A stretch of 30,935 nucleotides of DNA from DAOTVC01 sp034437215. Its GTDB lineage: Bacteria > Chloroflexota > Anaerolineae > B4-G1 > SLSP01. Positions 13,130-20,957 of this stretch are shown here, one piece after another. The DNA is taken from assembly GCA_034437215.1 (NCBI GenBank), contig DAOTVC010000042.1, forward strand, positions 1 through 30,935, written 5' to 3'. The notes beneath the pieces were generated by a model. It saw only the letters and a list, made by a program, of their open reading frames with translations, ran no database searches and was not told the DNA's origin. The position numbers and the translations under genes were made by a program. Within the stretch, counting starts at the first letter, position 1, and each line of letters opens with the position of its first letter.

Positions 13130-13726
13130 TTGTCAAGCAAACTGCCACGTTCATTTTACGCCCGTCCCACCCTCATCGTCGCGCGGGGGCTGCTCAACCA
13201 ACGGCTGGTCCGGATCTTCGAGGGGCGGCGCCTTTCGGGACGCATCGTGGAGGTGGAAGCCTACAGCGGAATGGACGACGCAGCCAGCCACGCCCGCTTT
13301 GGAGAGACCGAGCGCAACGCCGCCATGTTCGGCCCCCCGGGCCATGCCTACGTCTACCTCATCTACGGCATCCACCACTGCCTGAATCTGGTGACAGAAG
13401 AGCCGGGGTTCCCCGCCGCCATCCTCATCCGCGCCCTGGAACCCATCGAAGGCCTTGAGGTCCAGCAGCGTCTGCGGGGACCCGAGCGCCCCTTCGAGGA
13501 GCTGACCCGCGGACCGGGCCGGCTCTGCCAGGCCCTCGCCATCGACCGCGGCTTCGACGGTCTCGATCTCTGCGCATCCGAGAGCCCTCTCTGGGTCGAG
13601 GAGGAGCCAGGAGCACCGCCGGAGGCCATCGCTCGCAGCCCGCGTGTCGGCGTGACCGGCGATCAGGAGGCTCGCTCCGTCCCCTGGCGCTTCTTCATCC
13701 AAGACAATCCGTGGGTCAGCCGTTAG
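13130..13726 (+). CDS. DNA-3-methyladenine glycosylase, AAG/MPG family
   Basis: 198 residues, the usual size for bacterial AAG-type enzymes, which excise alkylated purines and hypoxanthine to start base excision repair. Catalytic Glu43 lies in VEVEAYSG, with intercalating/pocket Tyr45 and His54 (ASHARFG). The signature GPPGHAYVYLIYGIHHCLN and the later RGPGRLCQAL segment are all intact. The start is TTG at 13130, supported by AGAGGA at 13114-13119 and by the promoter whose -10 ends at 13099; no better ATG exists before the conserved region. It stands alone, divergent from a small membrane protein gene. The family call is firm. Confidence 0.93.
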   Translation: MSSKLPRSFYARPTLIVARGLLNQRLVRIFEGRRLSGRIVEVEAYSGMDDAASHARFGETERNAAMFGPPGHAYVYLIYGIHHCLNLVTEEPGFPAAILIRALEPIEGLEVQQRLRGPERPFEELTRGPGRLCQALAIDRGFDGLDLCASESPLWVEEEPGAPPEAIARSPRVGVTGDQEARSVPWRFFIQDNPWVSR

Positions 13727-13850
13727 GACACAGGACCGGCAGAGAACCGCCAAAGAGGAACGCCGGTGCTTGCGCACACCAGCCACGTGCGAGAACGACG
13801 CCTTGACTATCTGACGACAAGACTAATCGACTAATTTCAGGAGGTGGAAA
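13727..13850. other. Gap with a hairpin related to the one upstream of the PIN gene
   Basis: CCGGTGCTTG at 13763-13772 followed by CGCACACC repeats the sequence CCGGTGCTTG..CACACC at 10704-10721. Both are followed within a few bases by a GTGC/GCAC complement that could close a hairpin. Further on, GACTAATC and GACTAATT form a short direct repeat (about 13819-13834) just before AGGAGGTGG of the next gene. Confidence 0.4.
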
Positions 13851-16800
13851 GTGTCACTCAAGGGAAAAGGGTTGTGGGCGTGGCGTCTCTGGGAGGTAGA
13901 CAAAGCCCTGAGCATCGCCTCCCAGATGCAAGCCACGCACATCTTGTACAAGGTCGCTCAGGGTCCCCTCCCGGGCAAATCCCCCTTCTACATCGACAAC
14001 GCCGCCGCCATGGCCACCCGCATCCGCCAGGCCGGTCTCGTGCCCCTCGCCTGGAGCTTCACCACCCTCGCCGACCCCGTCTTCACCACACAGTCCGTTC
14101 TGGAGGCCTTCGCCGACGGCTATGAGGGCTTCATCTTCAACGCCGAAGATGCGACGAGCGAGCGCCGGGCGGAGGCCCTGCAGACAGGGCAGGCCCTGAT
14201 GAGCGCCGGCGTCAATCCTGAGAATCTCTTCCTCTGCTCCTACCCCACCCCCCTCACCCATCACCCCGACATCCCCTTCAACGAGCTGGCGCTCTACTGC
14301 CAGGGGGGTCTCATGCCCATGGCTTACGGCACCTACCGGCTCTCCCCCGACATCGTCGTCGATCAGTGGACCTACGGGCAGAATCAAGCATGGATGGATC
14401 AACGTGGGCTCGATCTGCCCATCTATCCCGTCCTCGGCCCCCACTTCGACGAGGTGGGCAACGAGCTGATGACGCGAGAGGAGCTCCAGACGTGGCTGAA
14501 CCACGTCGCCGCCCATGGCCCCAGCTTCATTAGCATCTACACCGCCTCCCTTATCAAACCCGAGTACTTCGCCCCCTTCCGGGCCTTCGTCCTGGGACCG
14601 GGGGAGACGGCCCCTACCCGGCCCGTCTGGATCCACCGCCTGGGCGGTGGCGTTATCTTCGGTGTTGCGGGCCGCGAGGGTACCCAGCGCGCAGCGCTAC
14701 CTTACGCCACCCGCTTGATACAGGTGGGCGAGCCCATCCTGACCGGTGACCGGCCCTGGGCGCAGGTGCGCTACGAGGGCGGTGTAGGTTGGATACGGGC
14801 GGAGGTGCTGGGCACCACGACGCCTCCTCCCTACCCTGATCTGGGACCGCCTCCCGTTTCGTCCCCGGGACATCTTCTCACCGCCCGCACGACGGTGGAG
14901 CTCAACATGCGCAGTGAGCCCTTCGTCCGCCCCGATACCCTCATCGGCTGCACCCCCGACGGAGCCCGCGTGCACATCCTGCAAGACACAGACCAGGCAG
15001 CCGCGTGGCTGGGCCAGGTCGGCAAGTGGCTCAAGGTGCGCCTCGAACCGGCGGGGCCCGAAGCGTGGGTGGCCGCCTGGCACCTGACCACCGTAGGTCC
15101 CGCCCCTCCGGTCCTCACCCCGACCGTCCGTCTGATCGTGCACAGCCCGGAGCTGGGCTGGCTGCGCGTGCGCCGTGAGCCCACCACGACAGCGCCTGAG
15201 ATCGGCCGCGTGGGCCACGGAGAGGTCATCTGGGCCCTCGAACCCGAGGGGGACGTGTACCGGAAGGTGGGACAGCAGGACCAATGGCTCCAGGTCCGCA
15301 CCCCGGAGGGCGGGGACGGCTACACCGCCGCCTGGTACCTGAGGATCGCCAAAGTGCCCGCCACCCTCGACGTCGTCGTGGAGAGCCCCGAGGTGGGCTT
15401 TCTGCGCATCCGCCGGGGGCCGGGGACGAGCTTCCCCGAGGTTGCGCAGGTGGACGATGGGACGGTGCTCCAAGCCCTCGAACCCGAGGAAGACGTGCGC
15501 CGCAAGGTCGGGCAGCGGGGCGGGTGGCTTCACGTTCGTATTCCGGGGGACGAGGAGGGCTACGCTGCCGCCTGGTACCTGGAGCTTCCCTCCGTGGAGC
15601 CGACCCCGCCAGTCGTTACCCGCTACGTCGTCGTAGAGAGCCCCGAGGATGGCTTGCGCGTGCGCGAGGGAGCGGGCACAAACTTCCCCCAAATCTGGTG
15701 GGTGCCCCACGGAACCGTCCTGGAGTCGCGTGAAGACGCAGCGACGACCCGCGGGAAGGTGGGGCAGACGGGGCGCTGGCTCGAGGTGGAGACCCCGTCC
15801 CGAAAGCGGGGCTTCGTCGCGGCCTGGTTCCTCCGCTTCCCCGCAGGCCCTGACGAACGGGAGCCCGTGGAGGATCAGAATCTACCCTTGGGCTTCTCGG
15901 CCTGGACCTTCGGCATGCACGCTGCCAGCGTTGCCGACGATCACCCCCAGACCCGCCAGGCCATTCGCCAACTCCTCGCAAGCGGAGGCAAGCGGGGCTG
16001 GGTCCTCTTCACCGAAGCCACCCACTCCAACCCCAACCTCCCCTTCGTGCCGGAGCTGCGCGAGCGGCTCTGGGACTGGGCGAAGCAGGGCTTCGGCGTC
16101 GTCGTGCGTCTGAACAACAACTACCACCCCTCCGGCACCCTTCCCCGCTCCTCCCACTACGACGTCTTTGCCGCCAGCTGTGCCCGCTGGGTCGAGCTCT
16201 ACCTCAAGCACGACGAGGAACCCGCCCACCGCTACAACTGGATCATCCAGATCGCCAACGAGCAGAACAACCCCAACGAGCACCCCGGCTCCCACGGCCA
16301 CATCCAGGAGCACATCACGCCGGAGCTCTACGCCGAGGCCTTCAACAAGACCTACGCCGCCATCAAGGAGGTGCTGCCCCACGTCCACGTGGCCCCCGGC
16401 GCCGTCGACCCCTACAACTCCGTCCCCTTCGCCCTGCTGGGCAACCGGCGCTATCGTCCGTTGGACTACTTCACGACGATGCTCGAGGCGATCACCGACC
16501 TCGACGCCGTCATCCTCCATGCCTACACCCACGGCCCCTCCGTCGAGGCCCTCACCGGCACGCAGACCTTCGCCGATCCCTTCCTCGGCGATCACTACTT
16601 CAACTTCCAGACCTATCGGCAGTTCGCCGAGCGCATCCCCGCCCGCTGGAAGGAGGTGCCCGTCCTCATCGGCGAAAGCAATCACGTCTGCCGCCCGCCC
16701 AACGCCCCCGCTTGCGACGACGCCAACCACCAGGGCTGGATCAACGCCAACATCGGGTGGGTCCGGGCGCTCTACGCCGAGATCGAGCGGTGGAACCGGC

Positions 16801-16934
16801 GCCCTTACAGCCAGCAGATCTGGGGCGCGCTCCTCTATCGCTGGCTGGGTGACCGCTGGAGCATCCACGACAAGCCGCAGATCCACTCCGATTTCCGCCA
16901 GGCGATGGCAAACGACTACCGCTGGCGAGCCTGA
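13851..16934 (+). CDS. Large multidomain protein: two barrel-like domains flanking about five SH3-like repeats
   Basis: 1027 residues. Residues 1-250 resemble a TIM-barrel glycosidase-like domain (GLWAWRLWEVDKAL, ILYKV, PLAWSFT, GFIFNAED). About 255-670 holds five SH3-like units; units 3 to 5 are clear copies with LRVRREPTT, LRIRRGPGT or LRVREGAGT near their start and KVGQxxxWLxV..AAWYL at their end. From about 677 a second barrel-like domain follows, with ANEQNNPNE near 801-809 and LIGESNH near 938-944. These sit where clan-A glycoside hydrolases have acid/base and nucleophile Glu (inference from spacing and motif). The GTG start has AGGAGGTGG directly upstream and is followed by no signal peptide or helix, although cell-wall-type SH3 repeats usually act outside. 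The substrate is unknown; a phage-lysin origin is not supported by neighbours. Confidence 0.75.
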   Translation: MSLKGKGLWAWRLWEVDKALSIASQMQATHILYKVAQGPLPGKSPFYIDNAAAMATRIRQAGLVPLAWSFTTLADPVFTTQSVLEAFADGYEGFIFNAEDATSERRAEALQTGQALMSAGVNPENLFLCSYPTPLTHHPDIPFNELALYCQGGLMPMAYGTYRLSPDIVVDQWTYGQNQAWMDQRGLDLPIYPVLGPHFDEVGNELMTREELQTWLNHVAAHGPSFISIYTASLIKPEYFAPFRAFVLGPGETAPTRPVWIHRLGGGVIFGVAGREGTQRAALPYATRLIQVGEPILTGDRPWAQVRYEGGVGWIRAEVLGTTTPPPYPDLGPPPVSSPGHLLTARTTVELNMRSEPFVRPDTLIGCTPDGARVHILQDTDQAAAWLGQVGKWLKVRLEPAGPEAWVAAWHLTTVGPAPPVLTPTVRLIVHSPELGWLRVRREPTTTAPEIGRVGHGEVIWALEPEGDVYRKVGQQDQWLQVRTPEGGDGYTAAWYLRIAKVPATLDVVVESPEVGFLRIRRGPGTSFPEVAQVDDGTVLQALEPEEDVRRKVGQRGGWLHVRIPGDEEGYAAAWYLELPSVEPTPPVVTRYVVVESPEDGLRVREGAGTNFPQIWWVPHGTVLESREDAATTRGKVGQTGRWLEVETPSRKRGFVAAWFLRFPAGPDEREPVEDQNLPLGFSAWTFGMHAASVADDHPQTRQAIRQLLASGGKRGWVLFTEATHSNPNLPFVPELRERLWDWAKQGFGVVVRLNNNYHPSGTLPRSSHYDVFAASCARWVELYLKHDEEPAHRYNWIIQIANEQNNPNEHPGSHGHIQEHITPELYAEAFNKTYAAIKEVLPHVHVAPGAVDPYNSVPFALLGNRRYRPLDYFTTMLEAITDLDAVILHAYTHGPSVEALTGTQTFADPFLGDHYFNFQTYRQFAERIPARWKEVPVLIGESNHVCRPPNAPACDDANHQGWINANIGWVRALYAEIERWNRRPYSQQIWGALLYRWLGDRWSIHDKPQIHSDFRQAMANDYRWRA

Positions 16935-16950
16935 TCGACCATCATCCAAA

Positions 16951-16980
16951 GACGGGGGCGATCAGCTGATCGCCCCCGTC
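16951..16980. terminator. Bidirectional terminator palindrome
   Basis: A 30-bp perfect palindrome with arms GACGGGGGCGATCAG and its complement lies in the gap between the convergent large multidomain gene (ends 16934) and the GTPase gene (ends 17003). Tails are short (TTTGG on the minus strand, none on the plus), so strength is uncertain. Confidence 0.6.
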
Positions 16981-17002
16981 GCAGATTAAAAACAACTACA
17001 GT

Positions 17003-18316
17003 CTACGCAAAGCGCTCCTTGAGAATTCCGGTCAGCGTGGGCTGTCCGAAGACCTCCAGCTCGTAGCGCACCCGCTGCATGGGGTGTTTCACGTCCAAGA
17101 TGCGCGTCAGATCAATGGGCGTGCCCACGATCACCAGATCGGCGGGCGTATCGTTGATCGTCTGCTCCAGGTCCTTCACCTGCTGCTCGCCGTAACCCAT
17201 GGCGGGGAGCACCGGCCCCGTCGTCGGGTACTTCTCGAAGGTGGCACGGATGGACTCCGCAGCATAGGGGCGCGGATCGATGATCTCGGCGGCTCCGAAG
17301 CGCTGGGCGGCGACGTAGCCGGCGCCGTAGGCCATCTCACCGTGGGTGAGGGTCGGGCCGTCTTCCACGACGAGCACCCGCCTTCCACGAATCTCCTCGG
17401 GGTTGTCGACGAAGAGAGGCGAGGCCGCGTCGATGAAGACGGCGTCGGGGTTGATCGCGGCGATGTTGCTGCGCACGCAGAGCACGTCCGCGTAGTCGGC
17501 GGTGTCGATCTTGTTGATGACGACCACGTCGGCAGCCCGCGCGTTCGTCTCGCCCGGATAGTAGGTCACCTCGTGTCCCGGTCGGTGCGGGTCGGCGACG
17601 ACGATCCAGAGGTCCGGTTCGTAGAAGGGCACGTCGTTGTTGCCGCCGTCCCAGACCACGATGTCGGCCTCCTGCTCGGCCTCCCGCAGAATCGCCTCGT
17701 AGTCCACACCGGCGTAGACGACCACGCCTCGGTCGATGTGGGGCTCGTACTCCTCGCGCTCCTCGATGGTGCAGTCGTGCTCGTTGAGATCCTCGTAGGA
17801 GGCGAAGCGCTGCACGCGCTGCTTCACCAGATCCCCATAGGGCATGGGATGGCGCACCGCCACCACCCGCTTGCCCATGTGCTGCAGCTGATCGCAGACG
17901 TAGCGGGTGGTCTGAGACTTGCCCGAACCCGTGCGGACGGCGCAGATGGCGACGACGGGTTTCGCGCTCTTCAACAGCGTCGCAGCTCCCATCAGCCGGA
18001 AGTCGGCGCCTGCGGCATTGACCAGGGAGGCCTTGTGCATCACATAGACGTGGGGCACGTCCGAGTAGGAGAAGATGACCTGCTGCACACTATACTCGTG
18101 GATAAGGTCGGTCAGCTCCTCCTCGGCGTGAATGGGAATTCCTGCGGGGTAAAGATCCCCGGCCAGCTCGGCGGGATAGCGCCGCCCGTCGATGTTGGGA
18201 ATCTGGGTGGCCGTGAAGGCCACGACCTCGTAGCGCTCGTTATCGCGGAAGTAGGTATTGAAGTTGTGAAAATCGCGCCCGGCGGCGCCCATGATGATAA
18301 CTTTGATCTTCTCCAT
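17003..18316 (-). CDS. Cyclic 2,3-diphosphoglycerate synthetase-like P-loop protein (COG2403)
   Basis: 437 residues. An N-terminal nucleotide-binding-like domain begins MEKIKVIIMGAAGRDFHNFN. The P-loop RTGSGKS lies near 128-134, WDGGNNDVPF near 220 and a VINKID segment near 270, as in SIMIBI-class G proteins. The full-length pattern is that of proteins annotated cyclic 2,3-diphosphoglycerate synthetase. In thermophilic methanogens that enzyme makes the thermoprotectant cDPG from 2,3-DPG and ATP; many bacterial relatives are known only as predicted GTPases. Which applies here cannot be decided from sequence. A promoter lies about 50 bp upstream and the gene is monocistronic. The family call is firm, the enzymatic activity only possible. 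Confidence 0.85.
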   Translation of the reverse strand: MEKIKVIIMGAAGRDFHNFNTYFRDNERYEVVAFTATQIPNIDGRRYPAELAGDLYPAGIPIHAEEELTDLIHEYSVQQVIFSYSDVPHVYVMHKASLVNAAGADFRLMGAATLLKSAKPVVAICAVRTGSGKSQTTRYVCDQLQHMGKRVVAVRHPMPYGDLVKQRVQRFASYEDLNEHDCTIEEREEYEPHIDRGVVVYAGVDYEAILREAEQEADIVVWDGGNNDVPFYEPDLWIVVADPHRPGHEVTYYPGETNARAADVVVINKIDTADYADVLCVRSNIAAINPDAVFIDAASPLFVDNPEEIRGRRVLVVEDGPTLTHGEMAYGAGYVAAQRFGAAEIIDPRPYAAESIRATFEKYPTTGPVLPAMGYGEQQVKDLEQTINDTPADLVIVGTPIDLTRILDVKHPMQRVRYELEVFGQPTLTGILKERFA

Positions 18317-18367
18317 AGCCCTAACTTGCTCCTTTCACCTGTGGTAATATTCAGAGACGCTAGAGTA

Positions 18368-18396
18368 AATGTAACAGTTGTCTGACCAGTCGACAA
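18368..18396 (-). promoter_or_regulatory. Promoter of the cDPG synthetase-like gene
   Basis: Minus strand: TTGTCG (18396-18391), a 17-bp spacer and TACATT (18373-18368), 51 bp before the ATG, with AAAGGAG in the leader. Confidence 0.55.
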
Positions 18397-18405
18397 GTGA
18401 AATTC

Positions 18406-18448
18406 CATAAGAAAAGCGGCGCCAATCCTCACATTGGAAAGGGCCGCT
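18406..18448 (-). terminator. Rho-independent terminator of the asp23-nusB unit
   Basis: On the minus strand AGCGGC (18448-18443) pairs with GCCGCT (18420-18415), with inner CCAAT/ATTGG pairing, followed by TTTTCTTATGG. It lies 37 bp after the nusB stop. Confidence 0.7.
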
Positions 18449-18484
18449 GAAAGAGCCGAACGTTAAGGGTAGAGAGGGGCGAGA

Positions 18485-18937
18485 CTACTCCGTGGGCGGG
18501 CGGACACAGCTCTGCAGGTCCCGGAAGATCTCCTCCCGCTTGGGGACGAGAGCACCGAGAACCCCGTTGACGAAGCGGGGGGCGCTGTCGGAACCGAAGT
18601 CCTTGGCCAGCTCCACCGCTTCATTGATGGCCACCTTGGTAGGGACACTGCCTACGGTGAATTCATAGAGGGCCATGCGTAAGAGATTGCGATCGACCAG
18701 GGCCACCTGCTCCAGAGGCCACTCCGAGGCGTGCGCTTGGATGTAATTATCCAGCAGGTCCCGACAGCGCATCACACCCGTGACCAGCTTGCGGAAATAA
18801 CGCTCGACACGCTGGGAGAGACCCTCCTCGCGCTCGACACAGTGGGTGATGACCTCACCGACGGGATGAGAGACGGCGTCGATTTCGAAGAGCGCCTGGA
18901 GTGCGAGGCGACGGGCCAGACGGCGCTCACCCTTCAT
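18485..18937 (-). CDS. nusB: Transcription antitermination factor NusB
   Basis: 150 residues, all-helical NusB fold. With NusE (S10) it binds boxA RNA to antiterminate rRNA transcription. Recognised by the N-terminal RRLARRLALQALFEID, the central VDRNLLRMALYEF and VPTKVAINEAVELAKDFGS, and the closing FVNGVLGAL. The ATG at 18937 has AGAGG with eight-base spacing; the in-frame TTG two codons earlier would sit too close to that site. It follows the Asp23-like gene by 12 bp and ends before a clear terminator. The pairing with an Asp23 protein matches the yqhY-nusB arrangement of Firmicutes. An rRNA operon closes the window about 12 kb away, but no functional link follows from that. Confidence 0.94.
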   Translation of the reverse strand: MKGERRLARRLALQALFEIDAVSHPVGEVITHCVEREEGLSQRVERYFRKLVTGVMRCRDLLDNYIQAHASEWPLEQVALVDRNLLRMALYEFTVGSVPTKVAINEAVELAKDFGSDSAPRFVNGVLGALVPKREEIFRDLQSCVRPPTE

Positions 18938-18949
18938 CGTCAAAGCCTC

Positions 18950-19342
18950 TCACGCCTCTTCCTGCGCCGTCTCCGACTCGGGATGGAGGACATCCTCGAT
19001 GTAGACGTTGACCGCCTGGACCTGCATGCCGACCATCCGTTGGATGGCGTCGGTCACCTCTTCCTGGACCTTCCGGCCTAGACGCAGCAGGCTGCAGCCG
19101 GGATCAGCCAACAGGTGGACATCGACGGATACCTGCCCCTCCTGGAGGTGCACCTCGACCGACTTGTGGCCGATGCCCAGAAAGCGCTCCACATCCGTCT
19201 TCTGAGCGATACGGGCCACACCTTCGACGTTGCGCGCAGTCAGGCGGGCGATCGTTTCTAGGACCATCGGCTCGACGGTAACCTTTCCAGGCAGCTCGAC
19301 ACCGGTATACTCCTGCGAACTCTGAGTCTTCGGGGCGTTCAT
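18950..19342 (-). CDS. Asp23/Gls24-family protein, YqhY-like by context
   Basis: 130 residues. Asp23 domain at about 13-115: VELPGKVTVEPMVLETIARL, VEGVARI, then VHLQEGQVSVDVHLLADPG and the closing VNVYIEDV. The family is small cytoplasmic proteins. The relative next to nusB in Firmicutes (YqhY) has been tied to acetyl-CoA carboxylase and fatty-acid supply, while staphylococcal Asp23 acts in cell-envelope stress. The start at ATG 19342 has GGAGGTGAG upstream. A second paralogue sits next to fakA in this window. A candidate promoter lies at 19361-19387 and a hairpin separates this unit from rpmF, so it is probably transcribed on its own with nusB. The role here is inference from synteny. Confidence 0.88.
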   Translation of the reverse strand: MNAPKTQSSQEYTGVELPGKVTVEPMVLETIARLTARNVEGVARIAQKTDVERFLGIGHKSVEVHLQEGQVSVDVHLLADPGCSLLRLGRKVQEEVTDAIQRMVGMQVQAVNVYIEDVLHPESETAQEEA

Positions 19343-19360
19343 TCTGCACTCACCTCCACT

Positions 19361-19387
19361 ATCGTACCGCTCCCCGGGAGAAGCCAA
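19361..19387 (-). promoter_or_regulatory. Candidate promoter of the asp23-nusB unit
   Basis: Minus strand TTGGCT (19387-19382), a 15-bp spacer and TACGAT (19366-19361). The spacing is one short of ideal. Confidence 0.4.
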
Positions 19388-19405
19388 GGGCTGGTGAAAG
19401 AGCAT

Positions 19406-19427
19406 CCGGGCCTCTATGGAGGCCCGG
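19406..19427 (-). terminator. Hairpin after rpmF
   Basis: CCGGGCCTC at 19406-19414 and GAGGCCCGG at 19419-19427 form a perfect 9-bp stem with a TATG loop; on the minus strand it continues into ATGCTCTTTC. The T tract is broken, so strength is moderate. Confidence 0.55.
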
Positions 19428-19478
19428 CATCCTGGCTACTATCCAATGCGGGGAACAGCGGCGCATGGGAGAGAATCT

Positions 19479-19667
19479 CTACTCTTCGACTTCCATAACC
19501 TGGCGACCGCGATAGGCCCCGCACTCTTTGCAGACGTGGTAGGGGCGGATCATCGCGCCGCACTCCGAGCACTCCACCAACTTGGGGAGCTCAGGCGGTG
19601 CGAAGGTCTGGGCACGCCGATTGCGTCGCCGGCGACTCGTAATTCTATGCTTGGGTACTGCTGGCAT
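19479..19667 (-). CDS. rpmF: 50S ribosomal protein L32
   Basis: 62 residues, full length. MPAVPKHRITSRRRRNRRAQ is the diagnostic basic N-terminus of L32. Four cysteines C33, C36, C46 and C49 (CSEC..CKEC) form the structural zinc ribbon, so this is the zinc-containing (C+) version. TAAGGAG at 19683-19677 supports the ATG. In many bacteria rpmF sits beside a DUF177 gene or plsX; here the upstream neighbour is a coiled-coil protein gene and the downstream one an Asp23-family gene. The call is certain. Confidence 0.96.
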   Translation of the reverse strand: MPAVPKHRITSRRRRNRRAQTFAPPELPKLVECSECGAMIRPYHVCKECGAYRGRQVMEVEE

Positions 19668-19785
19668 TCCTTCTCACTCCTTACTTTATAATCGCGTCTC
19701 ACAATTGCTGTCTTTCACGCCCCAGGGGGCGCAGCTTTACTAATTATATGCATAAGGTGGCTTCTGTCAAACGAACGACCTTAAA

Positions 19786-20253
19786 CTACTCCTGCAGGCG
19801 CCGCTCGCGATCCGTCTCCAGCTTCTGCAGCCCGTTCTCCACCACTCGCAAGAGGCGTGTCAGGTCGGCCTGCAGCCGGCTCAAGATATCGAAGGCGTAC
19901 TCGTCCGCCCCGGCGCGCAACCCCGCCGTCTCCTCTTCCACCCGCCGGAGGATGAGGTCGGCCTGTTCGCGCGCCTCCTTGACGATGCGGTGCTCGCCGG
20001 CGCGTCGTTGAGCCTCAACCTCTGCATCAGCGACGATCTGAGCAGCTTCCTGCTGCGCTTGGGCCAAGAACTCCGCGCGCTTGTGGACCAGTTGCCGCGC
20101 CTCCGCCACCTCTTTGGGGACGGTCTCGCGGATCTGCGCCAGCTGCCCGCGAATCTCCTCTTCGTTCACCGCCCGGTTACCGGAGAGGGGAATCTTGGGG
20201 CTCTCCTCCAACAGATAGCGTTCCAGCCGGTTGATCAGGAACTCCAGATCCAT
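19786..20253 (-). CDS. Coiled-coil protein, DivIVA / ATPase subunit-like
   Basis: 155 residues, no signal peptide. The start MDLEFLINRLERYLLEE resembles DivIVA-like proteins. About 30-150 is a nearly continuous, highly charged helix (EIRGQLAQIRETVPKEVAEA, then ADAEVEAQRRAGEHRIVKEA) with heptad-like hydrophobic spacing. An alanine/glutamate-rich QAQQEAAQIVADAEVEA section resembles ATP synthase subunit B/H stalks. Proteins of this type next to coaD and rpmF in Chloroflexota are annotated variously as hypothetical, ATPase or cell-division initiation proteins. AAGGAGGAAGG precedes the ATG. A role in envelope or division scaffolding is possible but unproven. Confidence 0.75.
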   Translation of the reverse strand: MDLEFLINRLERYLLEESPKIPLSGNRAVNEEEIRGQLAQIRETVPKEVAEARQLVHKRAEFLAQAQQEAAQIVADAEVEAQRRAGEHRIVKEAREQADLILRRVEEETAGLRAGADEYAFDILSRLQADLTRLLRVVENGLQKLETDRERRLQE

Positions 20254-20432
20254 CGCCTTCCTCCTTCGATACCTTAGGGTCTGTCAAGAAACAACTTCCC
20301 GATTGCACAACCGAGGCTGTCAGGAAAGGTCTGGTACGCCCCCCCCCGCAGCAGCCATTGAGGCTAGTTTTAGAGCTTCTCACCCCACCACCCGGCGAAA
20401 CCCAAAAGACCCAAGGTTGTTCTCTCGAACAC

Positions 20433-20957
20433 TCAGTCCCGCAGTGAGACGACGTTGATGTCCTCGTCCTCTCCCCGTTCGTCACGCTTGCGCTGCAGAG
20501 CTTCCTGCACGTGGGGCGGCACCATTCCGGAGACGTCCCCCCCCAACATGAAGATCTCCTTCACGATACTGCCCGTCATGAAGGCGAAGTCCTCGTGGGT
20601 CATCAGACAGATGGTCTCCATCTCGGGCGCCAACTGGTTGTTCGTCAACGCCATCTGGTACTCGAGTTCGAAGTCCGAGATGGCCCGCAGACCTCGCACG
20701 AGCACCTGGGCACCCACGGCCTGCGCAAAGTGAACCGTCAGACCCCGGTAGGGTCGCACCTCGATGTTCGATGTCCCGTGCAGTGCCTGACGGGCCAACG
20801 CCACCCGCTCCTCCACCTGGAAGAGGAGGTTCTTGTTGGGGCGCGCATAGATGGCGACGATAAGGTGATCGAAGAGCGCCGCCGCGCGCCGTGCCACGTT
20901 GATATGCCCGAAGTGAATCGGATCGAAGGTGCCGGGATAGACCGCCATCCTCTCCAT
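20433..20957 (-). CDS. coaD: Phosphopantetheine adenylyltransferase (PPAT)
   Basis: 174 residues, a little longer than the typical 160. The enzyme catalyses the penultimate step of coenzyme A synthesis (4'-phosphopantetheine + ATP to dephospho-CoA + PPi) in the cytoplasm. The nucleotidyltransferase signature GTFDPIHFGH at 9-18 contains the HxGH motif (H15, G17, H18). RGLRAISDFELEYQMALTN and the SIVKEI helix end the domain; the extra acidic C-terminal tail (RDERGEDEDINVV) is not part of the usual fold. The ATG at 20957 shares one base with the recG stop (TGATG); a second ATG at 20948 also fits, but its spacing is worse. Coupling to recG argues for the first. The call is certain. Confidence 0.95.
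   Translation of the reverse strand: MERMAVYPGTFDPIHFGHINVARRAAALFDHLIVAIYARPNKNLLFQVEERVALARQALHGTSNIEVRPYRGLTVHFAQAVGAQVLVRGLRAISDFELEYQMALTNNQLAPEMETICLMTHEDFAFMTGSIVKEIFMLGGDVSGMVPPHVQEALQRKRDERGEDEDINVVSLRD

Noticed and set aside
15882..16949. Minus-strand open frame of 355 codons inside the 1027-residue protein gene
   Set aside because: Composition typical of a shadow frame, and the sense frame keeps repeats and catalytic-type motifs.
19685..19714. Promoter-like AAGACA / TATAAA before rpmF
   Set aside because: The implied start would fall within the Shine-Dalgarno sequence of rpmF and the -35 is poor, so I did not list it.
20339..20347. Run of nine C as a phase-variation tract
   Set aside because: It lies in a non-coding gap between coaD and the coiled-coil gene, outside any promoter I can recognise, so no switching effect can be argued.
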